Shown here: in pieces, positions 51,885 to 64,000 of the stretch
Layout of the letters: the number at the start of each line of letters is the position of its first letter
How positions within the stretch are numbered: the stretch's first letter is position 1
Source of the DNA: Neckera pumila
Taxonomy: Eukaryota > Streptophyta > Bryopsida > Hypnales > Neckeraceae
Assembly (NCBI GenBank): GCA_963969595.1
Contig: OZ018408.1
Span: 32,860,108 to 32,924,107 of the forward strand
DNA: 64,000 bases
Direction: 5' to 3'
The notes under the pieces: model-generated
Told to the model about the DNA's origin: nothing
Databases searched by the model: none
Seen by the model: only the letters and a program-made list of their open reading frames with translations
Position numbers and translations under genes: made by a program

Positions 51885-54800
51885 TTGTAATTTGCAAGCC
51901 TGCCTGCCAGCATACGTGGCATAGCGACTTGTCAGATACAAGATTTTGACAGGGATGGGTGGGGAGCATGGTTTCTTTTTGGCTTTCCAGTGCCAGATTG
52001 CACCAAAAAAATTTAATTTGGCTAAAAAGTGGCAAAAAATTGTGAAGTTTTTTGCTAGACAACTTCAAATTTAAAAAAATCTTGGATGATATTGCTAGAT
52101 TGTGGATGAAAACAAAATTATATACATGTAATATGTACTAATGTGATATTTTCTATCCAATATGTGGATAAATTTTGAAATTTTGAGCACCACCATAACA
52201 TTTCATATCACCACTTTGGCACTTCATAAAAAATAAAAATACAAAGCCTTGGTGGGGAGGGAGGCGGAACCGGAGGTCAAAGGGATGCTCCAAGGCCGAG
52301 AGAGCCCATTTTTGGAGTCCTATTTGAGGAGAATGGATGGCGATGCTCTAAGGTAGATCTCCCATTTTCAATCACCCTCCCATTTCTGTGCAAGTAGGGT
52401 GTTTTCTTTCCGTGCAGGGAGAGAAGAAAAAATGATCACATATGATGCAGTTGTGGCGCATCATAGTTGGTTACGACGCTGAACAACTTTGCAACTAGTC
52501 TTTGATCAGAAACAGGGCAGCCTATAGGATTAGAGTGGGACGGAAGGAATCTTCAGCCAAAAAATTTGTAATAATTACGTTTAGCAAAGAAAAATGAAAA
52601 ACATTAAATCGCGCCATTGTTTGTACGTCCAGCAAGGTAAATTTGGGTTTCTCGAGGATAAAAGTAAATAAAAGCCCCTTGTATTTGAGCCATGTCTAGG
52701 AATACTTACTAGCGCCCCCCCCCCCCCCCACCCACCCACCCACCCACCCACCCACCCACCCACCAGCTAACTTGGGGCCTCTGATTGCAAATATGAATTC
52801 AAATTTTGAAAGAAATTAAATTTGTGGCATATAAAAAATTCCAGTGTTTTCCCTGGGATAAATTTGGCCGCAAGGCCCACCAAGGATGGCATGATTTGAC
52901 GTCATGTAAGAATTCTTTTGGCACTTGAGTGGTGACCAAAAAAATATGAGGTTAAAGGGCCTAATTTGTATAACCCCAATCAATTTATGGCTTCTTAAAA
53001 TCTACTCTACAATTTTTTTGAAATGAATTTTGAATGTGATTTTTTCTCCAAGATCTAGTTAGTATTTGAGGCTCATTTCCAAGAGCTCTCAACACTACGG
53101 GGAGTCAAGATTGCAATGGGTACCCTTGTACAAAAACTTGAATAGAAAAATCACTATCATTTGTTTTCAAGATCAGATTTTTGGTTCTAAAATTAGACTT
53201 CAAGAAGAACTTTCTAAAAATATAAACTACTAAAAATAGCAGCTAGGTTAAGTTTTATTTCACTTCAATTTTTGCAAACACCAGATTTCGGTGCCTTGGG
53301 CATTTAGGGTTTTGTTGTTTTTTTGGAAAGGAAGGTGACCATTAAAAAAAAAGAGGAAAAAAAAGGAACATTAGTCCAACTCTCTAGGCCGTCTTAACGT
53401 GGGAGGCAAGTTAAGTGACAGATGCCATTCAAGCTTGTGTAAAGTGCCAGAGCAAAACACATTGTTTTTGCACCACGTACTGTATCTTGAAAATCCTGGC
53501 AAAGAATTCTTGTCTATCCTCACTACAACGGTGGATGTAAGAGGCATTTAGAGGTTAGTGAGCGGAAATAGGTTAGCTACCTTAAGGCCAGGTGGGAATA
53601 GAACCCAGGTACACCTGTGCACCATGCACTACACAGTACATACTCACCTGCAGAAACTTCTTGAAGACTGAGCTTAATTAATGAATAAGTAAGCTTAGCT
53701 TGTGGTCCAAGGTCTACTGTATCCAACAACTCTGGTTTGCTTCATGTTCTGTGATTAACTGATTACCAAAGTAACACACCATACCCCCTTCTAATAAACA
53801 GTGTGAACAGCATCAACTTGACGGCCCAGACAATGCATTGTCAGTCGGTGATGGAGTGATGGTGTGGCCAGGTGCAATTTTGTTGCTGTGGAGGGTAGGC
53901 TCCAAGTGGTAATTAGGTTATCAGTCTGGAGGTAGCCGAACTAAGGTAGGCGCACCCATAAGCAACGCTGTCCCCATAACCGTCAGCTCTGAAATCTTGG
54001 AAACTCTTTGGAAGTAAATAGATGTCATGACAAGGATGTACAACATGTGAACATGAAATCTTGATAGTGGTTATGGATACAATGGCAGTTTGCTCTTTAA
54101 AAATTCACAACTTATTCTCACAGTATTGAAATAATACGTTCAAAATTGCAAACTCATTATTTTTCTGTTCCTAATAGGATCCTATAATTTTCTAGCTATT
54201 TATTAATACTCATCATGTTCAAAACTCTTAGATTGACACTTATGATGCGCCTACCTTACTTGATGCTATGCAAACTTGGTAAACACAAGGTATGTGATTC
54301 TTCTAATTTCATAACACGCCTGAAATCAATACACAAAAGAGTGAAATTAGGTTGCCCCCCACTAATTTCTCAACAGTCCACACTATAGAAGTATTCAGTG
54401 CTTTTGTAAAATGATGCATTCAATTCAAAGCCATGTTTATGGCATAGATTTGTGCACCAGTTCAAGGCCTGGTTCAAAGAGTGGCATGTGTCTCTATGTG
54501 GAACAAGCATTGATCCATGAAGTAATTATCTCAGATAAGGCAACCTAATTTCACTATTTTGTATAGTTCATTCAACAAAAAAGAATGTAATACTCTAATC
54601 TTTAATACAAAATGACTTATGATCTAGTCATGCAAGGTGCAAAAATCGTTTATTTTCTTCACTTTAAACTCAAATATATTGCAATCTATGCAATCAATTC
54701 AAAATTCATGAAATTTCTTCCACACATTTTTATACTAGTCTAGTGTAAGATCCTATAGTTCAATATGGAAAAAACAATATTTTTAAAGTTTTTTGCTCTT

Positions 54801-55657
54801 TGCAAAGGGAATGACAATTTTGATTCATTTTTGATGAAAAAAATACCTTAGGAATTTAGGGTTTAAGTCGGCATGATTATGCATCCCAAAGCTAAGGATT
54901 GATTCCTCTCCACAAAAGCTCTAGAAATAGGATTGGTCAAGGAAAAATCCTTGGCTACGTTGGAAGAAGATTTTATACAACATGTCAATGCACGCAGTAC
55001 TATAGTTACCATGGTGCAACCTGCCCATCTGTTACCCACCTGTTGTATTAAGTACGCAATGTCATGACTCCTATTGCAACTCCTGCCACAAAGTCCATCA
55101 CATTTTCATCCCGTGGAAATATCACCCAATTACTTCAACTAACGTTCACAACATTTATATATTTGACCACAGAATTGAGAATAGGTCATTTTAATTCTTT
55201 TTCTTTTTCTTGGGTACAAATGTGGGCTAGGGTTAATCAATACCTTAAGTTTAGCTGTTTGTTTGTTTGTTTGTTTGTTTGTTACGTTGAAATCTCCCAG
55301 ACCGTGCGTCCCTCGGTTGCGTGCTTGGTACTGTCAGAAAGCTCTTGGCGAGGAGGGGTGCATGGGCTTGGTTTCGTGGCGTTTGGAGCTATGGTGCAGA
55401 AGTTATTGAATTTCGAAGTATTTATGGATCAAAAAATTAAAAAATTACTTTTACTTTGATATTGGTCACGTATTTGGTACCGTTGGAAAGCTCTTGGCGA
55501 GGAGGGGTGGACGGGCTTTGTTTCGTGATGTTTGGGATTACATTGTGAAAGTTATTGAATTTCAAAGTTTTTTATATAAATTAGAGAATTAGAAAATTTT
55601 ATTTTTACTATGATTTTGGTTGTGGCAATGGCATAGGGCACACTAGTGTTCTCTTAA
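51885..55657. other. Repeat-rich intergenic region
   Basis: No gene is seen. It contains a C run followed by (CCCA)n at 52714-52764; a degenerate relative of the 26509-27128 element at about 52920-53316; the right end of a CCCCTAAAG-type copy at about 54640-54866; (GTTT)n at 55257-55282; and a direct duplication of ~157-bp period (55327-55469 and 55484-55615) marked by AAGCTCTTGGCGAGGAGGGG. Confidence 0.6.
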
Positions 55658-56572
55658 CCCCTAAAGTTCCGTGACTATGTATTCACCAAAAACACTCCCA
55701 AACTGCCATTTTTAGTACAAGTACCAAATTTTTAATTTTTTTTTGAGACATGTAACCATAGGATCTTATAGTAAACTAGTTTTAGAAGATGTGGAAAAAA
55801 TTTCAAAATTTTCCACCATGTGATTGGAAGATATTAGCATTTGAATTGGCAAAAATCCTTTTTTTGTCCCTGTGAAAACCAGGGCAGCTGCACTTCACAA
55901 GATCACATTTGTATGAAAAAATGTCCAAAATGGTGGTGTATCTTTGAATTCTTTTTCCTAAACAAGTCGGCTACATGCCTAAAAATTTTCAAATCATTTG
56001 ATATTGTACAACATACACAAAAGAAATAGTAAGTAGAAAAAAGTAGATAATGATCCAAAATACTAAACTATTAAGAATTTAATTATGGAATTGAAAAATG
56101 TCAATCCAATGGTTTTAATGTTGTAATAAACAACCTCCATCCTATGAATTTATTTTTTTCAAAAAATATTAAAAATTGAGTTAAATAAACAACTTCAAAG
56201 CTTATTTCAGAGTAGAGAATCTATAACTGCCCGCAAACTAAAAACCCTCATAACTTTTGACTCATTGGTCAAAATGGAATGATTCAAAGCTTTCCATGTA
56301 TATATAACTCTAGAAAACCAATTTCAAATTTTAATTTTTGAAAAAACTGATTTTTTCCGATCTACCTAGACTGCCCAGTAAAGAAAAAAAGTATCATATT
56401 TGACTAACTTTTGACTCCTATTTTCAAATGTCATGAAATTTAGTGCATATGAAAGATACTCCTCACACCCACCTTCTATTAAAATTTCAGCTTAAAATAT
56501 GAAAATATCTAGTCACACGTACCTGCCCAAAATTTTTATGTTGCCTAAAACCGTATGCTGGTCCTTTAGGGG
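55658..56572. mobile_element. 915-bp CCCCTAAAG-family element, diverged subfamily, TTAA duplication
   Basis: TTAA at 55654-55657 and 56573-56576 flank CCCCTAAAGTTCC and GGTCCTTTAGGGG. The interior resembles the AT-rich part of the palindrome arms (about 30760-31110) more than the 46528-47459 copy. It is non-coding. Confidence 0.8.
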
Positions 56573-57274
56573 TTAATTGTGCATTTGGAACACAAAGGAT
56601 TTCCATTTCATTTCTACGATGCCTAACATGAGTTTCAGACACACACACTTATCCGATATATCCTCTCAAGAGATGCCATTACATATGCCACCTATTTGGG
56701 GCTTGAAATTCATGGTGAACTGGCTTGTAAGTAACTCAGTGATCTGAAGTACGTCGCCCAGCAATGCAGCTCTAATCTTTCTTGCTTGTCATGGGGATTG
56801 ACACTGTTAAGGTAACTGACCCATTTCCAATCACTTAAGCAATTGCCCATATGTGGAGTGTGAGTTTGTTCAGATGGGAATTTTTCTCGTATGCAGAAAC
56901 AGAGTTTGGAAGGATTGCATGTTTTTCCAAAAAAAATTTACACAAAACATAATTACTATGAATTTTTTAGTGGAAGATTCTCTTTGACCTATTCTTGATC
57001 TATAGGTTGTTGTATTACCAATCATAGGCTGATGTAAGTGATAATTGTGGCTTTCAATGTACAAGTTGTGATCATTCTATGTTTCAATGTACACCTCCTG
57101 AACATTATGTCTTGCTCTGTGTGAACTGTTGGAAATGCAACAGAGCTATGGTTGGAAATACATGAGCCTATACCACCAAAATGTGGGGTGGGGTGGGGGG
57201 TGGGGATTGGAAACAGGTCGGCTACCTTAGAGTTCTGGTTTAAGGTAGGCACCCACAAATTCGTCAGACCTTAA

Positions 57275-58176
57275 CCCCTAAAGGACCAAAGAGTGATTTT
57301 CCTATCAAAAACCACTCAAAACTATTATTTCTATTGCAAAGAGGAAAAAACTTTAAAAACTAATTTTTTTTGCATATCCAACCGTAAGATCTTATAGCTG
57401 ACTAGTATATGAATAGTGGAAGACTATTCTACTAGTATATGACTAGTATATGACTAGTGGAAGAACTTTCAGAAACTTTGACCATGTAGATTGCAAGATA
57501 TATGCATTTAAAGTGAAGAAAACAAATTTTTTGCACCTTACTTGACTAGATTTTTTGGCTTTGTCTTTTTAGTTCAAATTTTTTGCACTATGGACTTTGA
57601 TTTTCTACTTATTTATATTAAGTAGTTGAGTTAAGAATCTCCCAAAAAAATTTAGGATAAAAAGCACTTAATTTTCACTCATTAAAAAATTGTTAAGTAG
57701 AGGTGGGTTCAAGATTGAAGAAAAAACGAAATTGTTAATAGCTTTTAGATGAAATTGAATCACACTAATCCCAATGGTGAGCTTGAAAAACAAATTCTAC
57801 AAGTTATTTTTTGAAGAAGATGCTTAGATTGCCCGGAAAACTAAGATTGTCCATAACTTTCTCATTATTAGTCCAAATTAAATGAAACAAAGCTTCACAT
57901 GTAGACAAAAATATAATCTTTGAGAAAAAAATTTGAAAAAAAAATTATTTTGACTTTCTGTGATTTTTTTTGGGCTGCCCGCTGAATTCCAATTTTGCTT
58001 ATTATGCCATAACTTTTTCTCCCGGGCATCAATTAAAATAAAAATTATATATTCACAAAGCTCTTGCAAAAACACACAACCTCAAAAAATCCCAAAAAAA
58101 TTTACTAAAAATTGAGACAGTAAGAACTTGCCCGGACCTGATCTGTCCCCCGAGGGGACAAATGGTCCTTTAGGGG
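57275..58176 (-). mobile_element. 902-bp CCCCTAAAG-family element with TTAA duplication
   Basis: TTAA at 57271-57274 and 58177-58180 flank CCCCTAAAGGACCA and its inverse. It is very similar to 49220-50144 and in the same orientation, but has a local tandem expansion of a GACTAGTATAT-type word at about 57401-57455. Confidence 0.85.
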
Positions 58177-58180
58177 TTAA

Positions 58181-60933
58181 ACCGTCATCTACACTTTGTG
58201 AAGAATTTCAAAATCAAATATGTGATATCAGATTTTTATGTCAGGTATATGGAAGAAACGCTTTTAGAACCAAACTTTGTTCCTTCTTAACTTTTGCCAT
58301 CTAGTATCCAAATGTCGCATTCTTTGGTGCGTTGGAACCTTCTTTCACTTGCCAATAAGAAATATAAAAATTGAACAGTCTAATAATAGTGATTAGGCAC
58401 AGTAGCAATTAGTGGCGGTTTTGGGGGTATCCACCTTAGTTACTTCAGGAGGCTGTTACTTGATTCATGAGCTTGGTATGTGTTGGACTTGCATTGGAAG
58501 ACTGCCGATTTTTAAGCTTGGGTTTAGAGAGGTAGAGTTTAGGGTTTAGGGTTTGTTCTAGATTAGTTGCAGCGGGCTCAGCAGAATTGGGAAGTTGCCA
58601 GGTGGGTGATAAACAGGCAGTGACAAAGTGTGCCACAAGCTGACTCATCAGCGGCTCATGGCAACAGACTCACACAAATGATCATTACACCAACCCATAT
58701 CCAATTTTTATTTCTGACCTCTTTGAAACTGTTAAAAAAACTTGAAGTTCAACTTGGACCTCAACTTGGTTCTTTTGGTTCTTTAGTGGTTTTAATAGAA
58801 GTTTAATTTTAGTCTTTGTAGTCTAGCTCTGAATCATATGAGAAGAGGACCATGTGATGCTCCATGTGAGGACCATGTGCTGGATAACAAGATTTGTCTG
58901 TATGTGAGCGTGCAACAATTCATGGGAGAGGGGAGTTGTAACTTATCTGGAGAGTGAAACTTAAGCAAATTTTGCTGAGTAATGAGGTGAAAATATTGTG
59001 TCATTCTTGAATTGCACCTGCTCTCATTCTTTGAGCGTTGTGTTTCTTGTAGTCACTCCTCCAAGCCCAAAAAGATTCTCAAATTTGATCAAGATGATCA
59101 ACTTTGTATCACCCTCATCATGTTGTAGCATCATCATCCCGGTGCTGCTCACATCTTTTATAAACTCATTAGCCTTTTCTGTCAAACTGGACTTGTTGCT
59201 TGGTTGTGGTGGGCAACATCTTACCCAGATTCTTGACATGATTCAGAACAGAGTGATTCCATTCAAAGCTGCATAGCTGAAGATGAGTTTCCCATCAGTT
59301 TCTGATTATGAGCTGCACTGTGATCTCATTCTAAAGTTGTAGTCTAATCTTTCAAAAGACTGTTGCTCTTACAATACTGTTGTCTTCCTGGATGCTTTTT
59401 ATAATTTCAGGGCTCATTTCATCCAGAAGCAAAAAAGATTTGGTGAGAGGAAAATTGGCATTACTAAAATACTCTGTGAAATCGCTAAAATCACCAAGAA
59501 TGTTCTCAATGTGAACAGAATGAAGTGCACTTGCATATCAGCATTCAATATTATCTAATGTTCCACCTGCAGAACCCCTGGTCATCTCCATTAACCCTGG
59601 AACACCACACCATGGACAACTGGAAGTTTGATGAATGACTTTCAAAGTTTGTGTAGAATTGAGGAATGCAGTTATTCATCCTACCACAAAATAGTTTCAC
59701 TGTAAGTTACATTTGATGTCCAAGTGAGAGGATCTCCATCAGCACAATTCCCAATGTGTTAACTTACACAACACTCGGGGGTGCAGTTCTTGATAAAAAT
59801 ATGGATATAGGTGTGAACACCAACTAATTAAAAGGGGGGTATTATTTTTTGCCTACTTATTACTTTGCACCCTATCATTATGTAATTTTCTAATGTGGGT
59901 CATTAAAGGAGGGGCATACATTAATTATAATTTCCAACCACAATGAATATATCATATGCTATGTTAGTTAAATTTCTTGGAACTACTTAGAATTTGACAC
60001 GCGGACGTCCCAATATTCATATGTAATTCTATGAAGCTCTAAAAAATATGAAATGACTTGCGGTAGATGCCAATTTTGTTTGTCTCTAAATTAAATGTAT
60101 ATTTGCGAAGCTAAAAAAAAAATGAAATGAAATGGTGCTCCCCCTAATTCTAGATCCCCAAACTCAAATGCAATCCCACTGAGCATAATTGAATATGAAA
60201 CAAGTCCGGGTAGATGCCAGTAGTGTTTGTATTTGAAGGCAGAGTTTGGGGAAAATATTTCATGAAGTCTTCCTCTTCATATACGAACACTATTGGGAAA
60301 CTTTGGCAAATTTCAGGAAGGCTGACCTCCCCCAATTTTGATTCCAAGGCATAAAATGGGAGGCTTATGAACCATAAACATCAAACTGCTCGGAAGAGAA
60401 ACATGTAGGGTGGACCACAATCTTCAACAAGCATTGCAGTTACGGAATTTCACACAAACATTTGGAAGCTAATGAACTCAGACACACATGGTAGAATCAT
60501 TTGCATACAAACATGCATTGTCAAAGAAAAACCAACAGAACCATGCATTGAAGTACTATGGAAGCATGAGACAGTATGTGTAAACACAAAATCTTGGAGC
60601 ATACATAATACTATTCAAATTAGCCCACGCACCTAAACTAAGAAGGCAAGCACCACATGAAAATCAAGAGAAATGCAGCCCAATGCTTGGGCGCCTACAT
60701 CTCATATTGTGTTCAAAAACACAAGCAATACATCTGCAAAAAACTGGTGGCAATTACCAACACGCTTTGCCAATACGTTGCCTTTAACTACTGCTGTACT
60801 AATTTCCCTACAAGATATGAACAAAAAAATGTACAAAACCAAAAAAATGTACTAATATGGCATGGCCTAAATCTGCAGCTGTAGCTAGAGGCAACAAATC
60901 AATCAAAAAAATTTGGGAAAGGACAAAAAAACC
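58181..60933. other. Intergenic region
   Basis: No supported gene is seen. Short frames around 58998-59276 and 60657-60884 have no recognisable motifs. Confidence 0.35.
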
Positions 60934-61986
60934 CTACATGTGCTTCTTCCGCTCCGAGGGTGCAACCCACATGAGATCCATCATGCGCCAGTCTGCACCA
61001 GGTGGTATTGAGGTCCGCACCTGCCAACCACGTTGGAGGATGTCTTGGAGGCAGGAAAGCTCAGCGGCTGCTAAATCTTCCAAGGGTGACAGCTGTAAAC
61101 GGTTCGGCATGGGTTTTGTCAAGGACCGTGTTGTAGAGAATAGATCCACCAACAGATCAAATGCTGTCACCACGTATCGACACCAAGATATTGTGAGTGC
61201 TCTCCACTACCACACCAGATTGAATTGGGCCAAACGCAGCGCTGCCACTTCAACGTGGGCGGAGAGCACATTGCGCCAATCTTTCTTCACTGTCAACAGC
61301 GACGCCAAATCCTTCAGTCCACGTACTCGTCCTTGCACTTCTACATCTGTAGTGTCCCACCTGGCCTGGACTCCGCTGTATTTCTCTACGAGCCAGGGTA
61401 GCAGCACATCTACTGCAATTGCACCAACAAGATTGACAGGGGCGAGCACTTCAGGATGCGAAGGCCTATTCCACCCAAAAGCACCGCAAAGAAAATGTGG
61501 AGAGGTGGGTTAGGGGTGATGGCATATAGAAAGAAACAATTCAAGTGCAGTGGAGGAGTACGAAGCAGGACAACAACACCCAACAGCAGAAACCTACGCA
61601 ATTCCAGAATCCCCCACAATAGATGCGCAACAGAAGCAAACAAAATTGACCACGACAAAATCTCGGAAAATTGACCCGAACCCAGAATCCCAACAACAAA
61701 CAATTGAAGTGCAGCAATTGTCGACAAAAACGGGCAACCACCACACACTCACAAAAAACACTTGTGGTTTTAGGGTGAAACGAAGACGAGCAAAGCGAAA
61801 GCGTTGAAGTAAAGAGAGCAGGGGGTTTAGGAAAAACCTGGACTGCTGCGGATGCGCCACAGCCTCGCGCGTTGCTTGCCTTTGGGAATCAGGAATCTCC
61901 ATCACCTGCGCCTGAATGTTTTCTGCCAACGATTTGCATGGATCGCCCACCGGAATCAGCTCCACCTTCGCTACAGCACGAGACAT
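60934..61986 (-). pseudogene. Unrecognised two-exon gene with a premature TAG
   Basis: On the minus strand an ATG at 61986 starts a ~50-codon exon with a clean amphipathic sequence that ends near 61837 at a possible GT donor. A second exon (from about 61470 to the TAG at 60934-60936) reads in one frame across an internal TAG at 61207-61209, which is one C-to-T change from CAG. The product would be roughly 220 residues, rich in Leu, Val and Ala, with no motif I can name. The acceptor of the second exon is uncertain. The gene lies tandem to the damaged minus-strand gene at the right edge. Confidence 0.4.
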
Positions 61987-62804
61987 CCCGCCGTCTTGCG
62001 CTTAGGGACTCACATCGTCATTGCCAAATGCGCAAGAAATGAGCTCCATTCCTGCAGCCAAAAACCCAAAACACCAATGAAGCCACAAATGTAGTGAATT
62101 GCGTATTTGGGCAGGTGCTCAGGCGCGTGCAATACAAAGGCGAAACTGTAGGTTGAAATCGCACGAGAATGCCAAGAGAGGGCGCAGATCCATATAGCTA
62201 AGATAGACCAAGAGAGACAAAATTTGATCCCAAGGCGTCTTGTCCATAGGAAGCAAAATGATTATACCGAATCCAAAGCCGCCAATTTTGAACTCACAGC
62301 CTCCTTCCTAGTGAAATTCATGATGATCTAAATTACCATATCCGTGAAATGCACTGATTGCACCACAACATGTCTCTCACATTGAAATGAACACTAATCA
62401 TTGAAGCTATCATTTTTCAATAATAGTAGGGTTTGAAAAGAATTCAAATAATGCCAATTAAGGGCCCCTACAGGGGTTAGGGGGGTTATAACAGGTTCAT
62501 GGGGGGTCACAATATAGAAATTCTATGAGGGTAGGCAAAAATCGCACATATGCCTAGAACCCAAAATTAAAACAAGGTAAAGACATAATAGGGACTCCTA
62601 TCAAAATTAATCCCCCTAGGCAGCAATTGCACACAACAAAATTTGTATATTGAAAAAATAAAAAACCATCCATGAATGTATACAAGGTTTAGGCAATACC
62701 AAATTGTTGGTAAACCTTGTGCAAGCTATTACAGAGACCACCAAGGAACTGCAGACTGGAAAAGGACTTCAAAGGGTTTTCTGGACAAATTCATCCAATA
62801 CAGC
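61987..62804. other. Intergenic region between two minus-strand genes
   Basis: No coding frame or element is recognised. Confidence 0.35.
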
Positions 62805-64000
62805 TCAGTCATTCTCCTCCAATGTATAAACATTGCTTCTAGGGTTAAAAGATAGGGCCATTGTACAAATGACAATGTCTAAATCAATCCACTGGGTATC
62901 AGTTACCTCATACTTAAATTTGTTCCTACCTGGTGCAATTTTGAACCAATTTAACATAATTTCAATTGAGGGGACAGAGCTTACCTTCTTACCTGATGTT
63001 GTGCGAGACATTAGATCCACTAGGTTCCTGCACAATCCCCACTTGTTTCCAACTCTCCTTCTGATTTTTTGGACTTGACCAAGCCACCAGCTGCCCACAT
63101 CCAAACCAGCAGACATTGGAGAAGGACGGCCAAGTGGGACACCTCCTTGGGCCCGTTTCTGAGCAACCCTGACCGTGGAAGACTGGTTGAGGCCGGCAGG
63201 TTGTATGAAGAGCACACCACAATCAGTCCCCAGCCCAAGAAAGCAGGTGGTCTCAGAATTAGCAGTTGACAAGTATTCCTCAGCATTGTTGAAGTACACT
63301 AAATTTTTAATCCAAGTTAATTGATCCTTCGCAAAGAAGGGATTTCCATTCAATTCGGACACCAATGTGGATTTGAATATGGCTTTGCCCATGTACTCCA
63401 CTACAAGCACTATTTTCTTATCCACAATGCCGCTTTCTCCCACCACTATCTAGCTTAGCTTTGCACAGTCCAAAGTTTGAAATATGGCATCCCTGCACTC
63501 CTCCTTAGCCATCCGGATGTTGCTGTACCTGTCTTCGGGCAACTCATCCTCTAGATTGCCGTCACTATCTACCATCTGCTCTTCACCGTCGCAACTTTCT
63601 CCTTCCACCTCCGGACTCAAGGACTCCCTCAACACCTCCGCGTCACCATCTTTTCCAGAGACTGATTTGGCCGGTGCCACGTATGCCCAATGCTTGGGAT
63701 CTTTACTCTCCACCTCCCAAGGCTGCCAGAACCAGCACTTATTTCAAGCATATGTGGAAGGTACCAGGTTCAACCCATTCAGTTGTGTTTGCGTTGCCTT
63801 CAATCCTTCCTTCAGAGCTAGGACCATATCTTCATCCATAGCAATGCTTCTATAATCCGCCAAATCGGTAGGGGCCTGGTCAGGATCTAAAGGGTGCAAA
63901 TTAGCCCATATATTGCGTTGCTTGTTGTGCGCCCTGTCGAACTTCAAGCCGTTCTCCCCGTACTCGATCCCAGCTAATTGATTGACAGTATTAGCACACC
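62805..64000 (-). pseudogene. Unrecognised gene, 3' part, with a premature TAG, runs off the right edge
   Basis: On the minus strand one exon enters from beyond 64000 and ends at 63765 before a GT donor. A second exon runs from 63722 to the TGA at 62805-62807. Both are in phase 0. The second exon has one in-frame TAG at 63450-63452, one C-to-T change from CAG. The visible ~380 residues include an acidic stretch rich in Glu/Asp/Ser, then a folded-looking region with several Trp and Cys, ending in L-E-E-N-D. I recognise no family. The steady frame on both sides of the TAG shows it was a real protein gene. Confidence 0.55.

Noticed and set aside
58530..58560. Interstitial telomere tract
   Set aside because: Only two to three TTTAGGG units occur, too few to call a telomere-derived site.
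62805..64000. The right-edge gene as a third ParB-methyltransferase copy
   Set aside because: No DGNHR, coiled coil or motif I pattern could be found in its frames.

Overview
The window is nuclear DNA of a land plant. It holds a cytosolic ribosomal protein L8 gene with one intron, a five-exon plant NIP aquaporin, GT-AG introns, plant-type Ty3 chromovirus remains and Stowaway-like MITEs. The aquaporin filter residues I read by hand (F-A-A-R) and the unfamiliar edge genes suggest a seed-free plant (bryophyte, lycophyte or fern), but I cannot fix the lineage. No tRNA, rRNA or CRISPR array was recognised.

Layout. Positions 1-911 (minus): the 5' part of an unrecognised gene running off the window. 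Positions 2.3-11.0 kb (plus): a multi-exon gene relic that I read as a ParB/sulfiredoxin-like domain, then a lysine/glutamate-rich coiled coil, then a beta-class DNA methyltransferase-like domain. Nine same-orientation copies of a double-palindrome motif lie within and just upstream of it. Positions 13.9-21.1 kb: a second, 5'-truncated copy of the same gene, split by a ~3.7 kb insertion that carries a long Gag-like or plant-transposon-like reading frame. Positions 22.0-24.4 kb: a decayed Ty3/gypsy chromovirus fragment. Positions 27.5-36.1 kb: a near-perfect palindrome (arms ~4.26 kb, 21-bp spacer, position x pairs with 63588-x), with an intact RPL8 gene in each arm. Positions 38.7-41.9 kb: the NIP aquaporin, preceded by a triplicated 104-bp repeat. 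Positions 42-60.9 kb: AT-rich repeat-filled DNA. Positions 60.9-64.0 kb (minus): two unrecognised, damaged genes.

A family of ~0.9 kb non-coding elements with CCCCTAAAG termini and 4-bp target duplications (TTAA, once CTAG) runs through 25-58 kb. One copy sits in the right flank of the palindrome while the left flank keeps the empty site, so its ends are fixed to the base.

Most in-frame stops in the decayed long frames are TAG or TGA, each explicable by one C-to-T change at CAG or CGA. That fits decay of cytosine-methylated DNA. RPL8 and the aquaporin look intact and expressible; the ParB-methyltransferase copies look dead here, although their domain combination is the most unusual content of the window. 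Exon boundaries and alignments were made by eye, with no database search.
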